Source of the DNA: Moritella sp. F3
Lineage (GTDB): Bacteria; Pseudomonadota; Gammaproteobacteria; Enterobacterales; Moritellaceae
Assembly (NCBI RefSeq): GCF_015082335.1
Contig: NZ_BLRL01000006.1
Location: 62,001 to 126,000 of the forward strand
DNA: 64,000 nt
Direction: 5' to 3'
The position numbers and the translations under genes are program-made. The stretch's first letter is position 1; every line of letters starts with the position of its first letter. Positions 59,833 through 64,000 of this stretch are shown in pieces. The notes beneath the pieces were generated by a model. That model worked only from the letters and a program-made list of their open reading frames with translations, was not told the origin of the DNA and did no database searches.

Positions 59833-60101
59833 AAGATTTACCCTATGTGGAAGGATTGAAAGTAAGGCAGCGTAAGAACGCTTGTCGCTAACAGCCTTGT
59901 GCGACAATCTAGTGATTGGAATATCACGTAAAACAGCGATGAAATATCAATTTACTGAGTTCAGGAAGGCAAAATTTCATAGCTCTTTTGAGTATTATAG
60001 TGTTGGGAGTCATACCCAGAAAAGTGTGACGGCGTCACGGGGTATTGTAGTTGGGCGAAACGTGGAAGTGAGGCTTCAATGACGCACTTAGCCTAGTGCG
60101 T
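59833..60101 (-). promoter_or_regulatory. Structured leader, copy K (minus strand)
   Basis: The only minus-strand copy, reading leftwards. Promoter TTGTAA/16/TAAAGT. First stem ACGCACT/AGTGCGT with AGGC loop (60082-60101), GCCTCACTTC (60065-60074), palindrome GTGACGCCGTCAC (60026-60038), GTGAT/ATCAC, TGTCGC/GCGACA with AAGGC loop, AGCGT/ACGCT and GCCTTACTTTC. Its separation by 6 kb and inversion from the main array suggest the unit is mobile or was inverted. Confidence 0.8.
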
Positions 60102-60276
60102 ATCAATACTTTACATTATCTGTAATTATTTACAACAGTGTATATGCGAACTACTCAAATTAGCAATTCAAGAAGTGTTAGTTATCCACAGATTTTGTGG
60201 ATTACTTTGTACAAATAGGATTAACATAAAGAATTCAAAGGGTAACTGCTATAGCTAAACTTTAAATTCATGATAA

Positions 60277-60633
60277 TTAATTGAACCAATCAATATTTGA
60301 TTTCTTTTGTACGATCACGGCATTCTTCCAATCAATTGCAAGAAAATGATTACTCGGATCGTAATGTGTTGCCATTACCACATTGTCTTTGCCTAACTTA
60401 GGAACTAGGCTATTATTTCCTTGTGTGGTTTTACGAATTAAAGTGACCTCTTCAATAGAGGCGTTCCAGAACAGTATTTCACCATCAGGTTCTTGAGTTG
60501 CACAAGTTGACCCTTTGGGCCAAGTCATATTATCTATAACTTCAAGTAGGGATACACACTGAACCTGAACCTGATTAGTAACACCAACTACACTAGGTTG
60601 AAAAACTATTAAATCTTTGATCTTTAACACCAT
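60277..60633 (-). CDS. Hypothetical soluble protein
   Basis: A 118-residue protein from ATG 60633 (MVLKIKDLIVFQPS); an upstream in-frame ATG at 60678 would add a hydrophobic stretch and is less likely. Beta-rich (GEILFWNASIEEVTLI). No good ribosome-binding site. Unknown. Confidence 0.5.
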   Translation of the reverse strand: MVLKIKDLIVFQPSVVGVTNQVQVQCVSLLEVIDNMTWPKGSTCATQEPDGEILFWNASIEEVTLIRKTTQGNNSLVPKLGKDNVVMATHYDPSNHFLAIDWKNAVIVQKKSNIDWFN

Positions 60634-60678
60634 GACTAAAGTATAATAACAAGTGACTATAATATCATACCACATCAC

Positions 60679-61201
60679 CTGAAAGTATTATGGCTGAATA
60701 TTAACTAACAACATGATTGGTTATTACTCTTGAAAAATTGACATCACTCTCCACAAACTACTGGATAACAGAAAGTAAAACACATTTCATATTACAGTCA
60801 ATCAAGTCAAAGTAATCCTAAAAAAACTAAATTAAAGTATGCATGTTGTCATAAAGAAATTACTTATATTTTGATATATAGCAACGTATTGTTGCGGTCT
60901 ATTTAAAATTTGGACAAAGTAACGATACTAACAGTCTTCACGGGCTAGTTTGTGTAAAAAAATTACATGTATTTTTAATACTCGGCAACAAAATGACTTT
61001 GAAAAATCGTATTCCTAAAAGGATACTTTAATTATCTTCAGTAATTACTTGTTTGAGAGGCCGTCGGAATAAGTTGAAGGTTAGATTTAGTGGATTAACT
61101 AAAACTTGATATTAAAGCAGTGAGATATTGTAAAATAAATTAAGATTGTCAAAGCCTGGCTTCTCTTGCAAGTCGATTTGGCTTTGAGTGAATAACTTAA
61201 A
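60679..61201. other. Intergenic stretch, no supported gene
   Basis: About 520 bp of AT-rich sequence with short frames only. I see no hairpin terminator or leader copy. Confidence 0.5.
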
Positions 61202-61954
61202 CTAGTAGGTTGTACTTCTAGGGGTACTGTCAGAACCATCTTTAACTCGAATACTTAAAAGATTACTGGCTTCTTTGTTTATCGTAAACGTTATAGAACT
61301 CATTGATTCAATGTTTATAAAAGCATCTAACAAGCCCCTGTCACTTTGGCTTGTTGTTGATAGCCATAAGAGTTTAATCAGCATATCTCGACGTTCATTT
61401 TCATCTACAGCTGGAAATGCATTGTCGATACTTTGAATTATATCAGACCTAATCGAACTATACTCAGCTACCGTATATTTAGCTGCAGCCATAGATATAA
61501 GTGATTCAAATGCAAATTTTGGCATCGGAACACTGTAAATTTCATCACTATCAACAGTCGTGATATTAATTTCTGATTGAGTGTTGTTATTCACTAAGTC
61601 TTTCGAAGTAGATCCGGTGACAATTTTGAATTTTAGAGATAGAGTTAACGCTTGAAAATATAGATAAAAATCATTATCATTATCAAACAGTCTATTTAGC
61701 AATTGTTCTTTAGTTTCCCTAATCCCAAGTTCAGCCTGAAGTAGGTTAAGGATTCGTGATAGTAAGTTAACGCCATTATTCTTGATAACATGAGCACGGG
61801 TTTTTTCATTAACTTTTAAACGAGAAAAACTATCAGCAAGAGTTCTATCGTTTGTAATAATTTTAAACTCAGGTTGAACTATTTCTAACATCTCTTTCGA
61901 GAATAAACCACCAAACTCATCGTTACGAAATCGACAGGTTCCAATTGTAATCAT
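61202..61954 (-). CDS. Hypothetical protein
   Basis: A 250-residue soluble protein, mostly helical, with an N-terminal MITIGTCRFRNDEFGGLF and no known motif. ATG 61954 follows AAAGGGTTAGTATC. It lies downstream of the EAL gene in the same orientation with a 197-bp gap, so separate promoters are likely. Confidence 0.6.
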   Translation of the reverse strand: MITIGTCRFRNDEFGGLFSKEMLEIVQPEFKIITNDRTLADSFSRLKVNEKTRAHVIKNNGVNLLSRILNLLQAELGIRETKEQLLNRLFDNDNDFYLYFQALTLSLKFKIVTGSTSKDLVNNNTQSEINITTVDSDEIYSVPMPKFAFESLISMAAAKYTVAEYSSIRSDIIQSIDNAFPAVDENERRDMLIKLLWLSTTSQSDRGLLDAFINIESMSSITFTINKEASNLLSIRVKDGSDSTPRSTTY

Positions 61955-62151
61955 GATACTAACCCTTTATACGACTTTTCACATTTAACATTCGGAAATG
62001 TCATAGTGAGTCTTAATAGTTATAACTTATAATCTATTATAGGTTATCTAAATTCAGAAAACGAAAGTTATAACGTTAATTTACAATTATTTAAGCGTAA
62101 AGGCACTCCCTTTGGGTTATATCTTATGTTTTTTGGTTATAAGAGGTTGAT

Positions 62152-62958
62152 TTAAACAATCTCAAACTTAGAAATTAGAGATCCATTAGGTTTTCCCAAA
62201 TAATAGCCTTGACAATACTGAACCCCCCTTTGCTTAAGTGATTCCAATTGCATTTCTGTTTCTATTCGCTCTGCAATGACAGTAGCACCAATACCATGAG
62301 AAAGGTTTATAATAGCTTTTAGTAACTCTGGATTGTCTTCCTCCGAACCAATATTATCAACAAAAACACCATCGATTTTAAGGTAATCTGGTTTGAGCCA
62401 TGTGAAGAGTGCTAAATTACTGAACCCTGTACCGAAATCATCTATTGATAAGCAAAACCCTAATGAGGCTAAAACATCTAAATTATCAATTACTGGTTTA
62501 GAACGTTTCAACTCTGAACGCTCAGTTATCTCTAAAACTATTCTATGTCCTATATTGGTAATGTCTTCATCTGACATCAACCGTCGTACATGTGATATAA
62601 AATAATTTTTGATAATATGGTCTGGCTCAATATTCACTGATAGATAGAAGCGTTTATCCTTATACTTACTAATAGTTCTTATTGCATGCTTAAGACTGAA
62701 CAAATCAAAATTAAATCGTGTTCTATCGGTTAAGTTATCGAATAGTGTCGATATGTTAACGCGACCTTTGATACCTTTAATTTCTGCTCTAGAAAGCATC
62801 TCAAACCCAACAACTGATTCGTTTATTACATCTACGATAGGTTGATAATAATACTGGTTTGGTGATAGTAAAGCATCCATGACTCTGTCGTCGAGTTTTA
62901 CATTTGAATAGTCAATACACAATGGCACTTCGGCACCGGCCCCACTTACTATCTTCAT
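62152..62958 (-). CDS. EAL-domain cyclic-di-GMP phosphodiesterase
   Basis: A 268-residue stand-alone EAL domain. The signature is EML in VGFEMLSR (near 53); further motifs are NIEPD in LSVNIEPDHI, the metal site IDDFGTGFSNL, LKIDG in PDYLKIDGVFV, AERIET and QGYYLGKP. All residues usually needed for hydrolysis of c-di-GMP to pGpG appear present; the EAL to EML change is tolerated in active enzymes. No sensor domain or signal peptide. It could lower c-di-GMP in the host and affect motility or biofilm. ATG follows AGGGGTTAGA. Confidence 0.88.
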   Translation of the reverse strand: MKIVSGAGAEVPLCIDYSNVKLDDRVMDALLSPNQYYYQPIVDVINESVVGFEMLSRAEIKGIKGRVNISTLFDNLTDRTRFNFDLFSLKHAIRTISKYKDKRFYLSVNIEPDHIIKNYFISHVRRLMSDEDITNIGHRIVLEITERSELKRSKPVIDNLDVLASLGFCLSIDDFGTGFSNLALFTWLKPDYLKIDGVFVDNIGSEEDNPELLKAIINLSHGIGATVIAERIETEMQLESLKQRGVQYCQGYYLGKPNGSLISKFEIV

Positions 62959-63045
62959 TCTAACCCCTAATTCTAATTATAATTATATTGGCAGAATTAG
63001 ATGATAACCCTTTCTAATAAAGATATGTGAATCGGCCGAATATCG

Positions 63046-63483
63046 TTATTCAAACTCTTTTTTAATTAAATTAGTAATTAAACGCCTAAATTTATTTTTG
63101 TCCATTTTATCAATTTCTAATGAGTTCATCATTTTACCAACAGTCGACTTGCTTATCGGCAAATTAATCGTAATACCAGTAACAGCTTCCTTATTTTTAA
63201 CATTTTTACGAAGTCTGAATTGACGTAGAGCACGTCTCAAAGACTCCTTAATCTCAATTTTTAAACCGTCAGCAATGAATTCATTTAATTTATACTTTGC
63301 ATTTTTAGTATCAGCTGTAACCTCACAGGCGATTTTCTTTTTTGATAAATAGGTAAGAGCGTAAACTATTTCTTCATTTGTAGAAACGTACTCAACTTTA
63401 GGAGCAGCATTCATGTCAATTGCCCACAATCTAACGAGACAAGCATAATCTCTACCCTCCAAATATATTTTGACCATTTTCAT
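63046..63483 (-). CDS. Hypothetical basic protein
   Basis: About 145 residues from ATG 63483. Lys/Arg-rich (SLRRALRQFRLRKNVKNKEA), so possibly nucleic-acid-binding. The start lies inside the last codons of the preceding gene, in another frame (32-bp overlap). A start further in is possible. Unknown. Confidence 0.5.
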   Translation of the reverse strand: MKMVKIYLEGRDYACLVRLWAIDMNAAPKVEYVSTNEEIVYALTYLSKKKIACEVTADTKNAKYKLNEFIADGLKIEIKESLRRALRQFRLRKNVKNKEAVTGITINLPISKSTVGKMMNSLEIDKMDKNKFRRLITNLIKKEFE

Positions 63484-63811
63484 GAGCAATTGTTGACTCA
63501 ATGTTACACGCCCAATACAAAACAAAGAACCGTATAACAGCTTCACAGCCGAAGAGTAAAAAGGTGATAGCAAACATCTGAGCATCAAAGTTTTGGCCGA
63601 AGACCAAGCCCCAGGCTGCACCAAGAAAAATAGCTATAAGTAACACCGGAACTATTAGAGCTAATAAAGAAGATGCAGAGTCAAGATAGAGTCCATAGAA
63701 CATTTTACCCTTTGTCTCATACGAGCGTACATCAGCGGAGATAAAGTGCAGAGAGCTGTCATGTTTACCACTTTTAACAGCTTCAAATAATTTTCTATTA
63801 TATTTCATCAT
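63452..63811 (-). CDS. Small membrane protein
   Basis: A 119-residue protein with a basic N-terminal region and three membrane helices (LLALIVPVLLIAIFLGAAWG, FAITFLLFGCEAVIRFFVLY; the first could be counted as two). ATG 63811 or 63808 follows AAGGAAAGTATA, overlapping the previous stop. Unknown. Confidence 0.55.
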   Translation of the reverse strand: MMKYNRKLFEAVKSGKHDSSLHFISADVRSYETKGKMFYGLYLDSASSLLALIVPVLLIAIFLGAAWGLVFGQNFDAQMFAITFLLFGCEAVIRFFVLYWACNIESTIAHENGQNIFGG

Positions 63812-63999
63812 TATACTTTCCTTTTTGTGTGCAATCGTACTGCAGCACGTTCGTAAATATCGACCAATATTTTGATTGGTTTGTCGTCTTTATTGACTGC
63901 ATTTTCAAGTCTGTAATTATAACGACTACCCTGTGTACCCCAAACTTCTCGTCCAGTTTCTTCGTTAGTCACTTTGTGTTCGAACAGCTTATTATTCAT
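63811..63999 (-). CDS. Hypothetical small protein at the window edge
   Basis: A 62-residue basic soluble protein (LFEHKVTNEETGREVWGTQG). The ATG at 63999 is one base from the edge, so upstream signals cannot be seen and the true start may lie outside. Its stop overlaps the next gene (TAATG). Confidence 0.5.
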   Translation of the reverse strand: MNNKLFEHKVTNEETGREVWGTQGSRYNYRLENAVNKDDKPIKILVDIYERAAVRLHTKRKV

Positions 64000-64000
64000 T

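Noticed and set aside
24894-60101. Leaders as insertion sequences or MITEs
   Set aside because: They lack terminal inverted repeats and target duplications, always face a gene start at a fixed distance, and keep pairing rather than sequence.
24894-60101. Leaders as attC-like recombination sites of gene cassettes
   Set aside because: They lie at the 5' side of operons with promoters and end in ribosome-binding sites, which fits expression control better; recombination at them is not excluded.
1-64000. tRNA or rRNA genes
   Set aside because: No T-loop (GGTTCGAATCC-type) or rRNA core sequence was noticed by eye on either strand; this was not a computed search.

Overview
The window looks like 64 kb of a large accessory replicon, most likely a low-copy plasmid or plasmid-derived element, from an AT-rich marine-type gammaproteobacterium (Vibrionales/Alteromonadales-like). 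This host guess rests on base composition and on the style of the recognisable proteins: a PilD-type prepilin peptidase, HD-GYP and EAL proteins, lipoproteins and a Tus homologue. I see no rRNA, tRNA, housekeeping genes, phage structural genes or conjugation genes. Most proteins are small and unrecognised.

Layout. (1) 1-9.4 kb: genes with their own promoters, including two GGW-repeat proteins, an FG-GAP lipoprotein, two P-loop ATPases and a prepilin peptidase. There are several broken small genes and short repeats: a G10 tract, a hexanucleotide repeat, and a frameshifted copy of a small conserved gene. (2) 9.9-15.9 kb: a run of very small plus-strand genes, many membrane-anchored, ending in a secreted protein with an HEXXH motif. 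(3) 16-24.6 kb: mostly minus-strand genes around a plus-strand ERCC4/XPF-type nuclease. A palindrome GTACTNRGTAC recurs five times in regions 1-3, close to promoters. (4) 24.9-53.9 kb plus 57.5-60.1 kb: an array of operons of small unknown genes. Nearly every operon starts with a related 250-410 nt non-coding leader. (5) 54.1-57.3 kb: a maintenance block with a 21-bp iteron-like array, a small partition-type protein, a KfrA-like coiled-coil DNA-binding protein behind two near-perfect palindromes, and a homologue of the replication terminator protein Tus. (6) 60.3-64 kb: minus-strand genes including an EAL phosphodiesterase.

The most striking system is the leader family: ten full copies and one partial. 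Each full copy has a sigma-70-like promoter whose -10 box ends about 6-9 nt before a short stem. The stem loop carries AGGC, followed by the box GCCTCACTTC, which can pair with that loop. Then comes, in most copies, a palindromic stem (GTGACGNCGTCAC or a replacement), a long-range stem, a GTGA/TCAC-type hairpin and a GTTGC/GCAAC-type hairpin whose loop again carries AGGC. A final hairpin, the box GCCTTACTTTC and the Shine-Dalgarno site complete it. Stem sequences differ between copies but pairing is kept, which is the mark of a selected RNA structure. Inside the operons many genes have a reduced version: a small hairpin of unrelated sequence, a G-poor linker of about 15-30 nt, then the Shine-Dalgarno site. 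I do not recognise this family.

The array genes include a PAPS-reductase-like PP-loop protein, a DUF4942-type DNA methyltransferase, zinc-ribbon proteins and several paralogue pairs carried under different leaders. A tyrosine recombinase and a 15-bp repeat (three copies) lie between operons. This suggests the array grew by duplication and acquisition of leader-plus-gene units, but that is inference.
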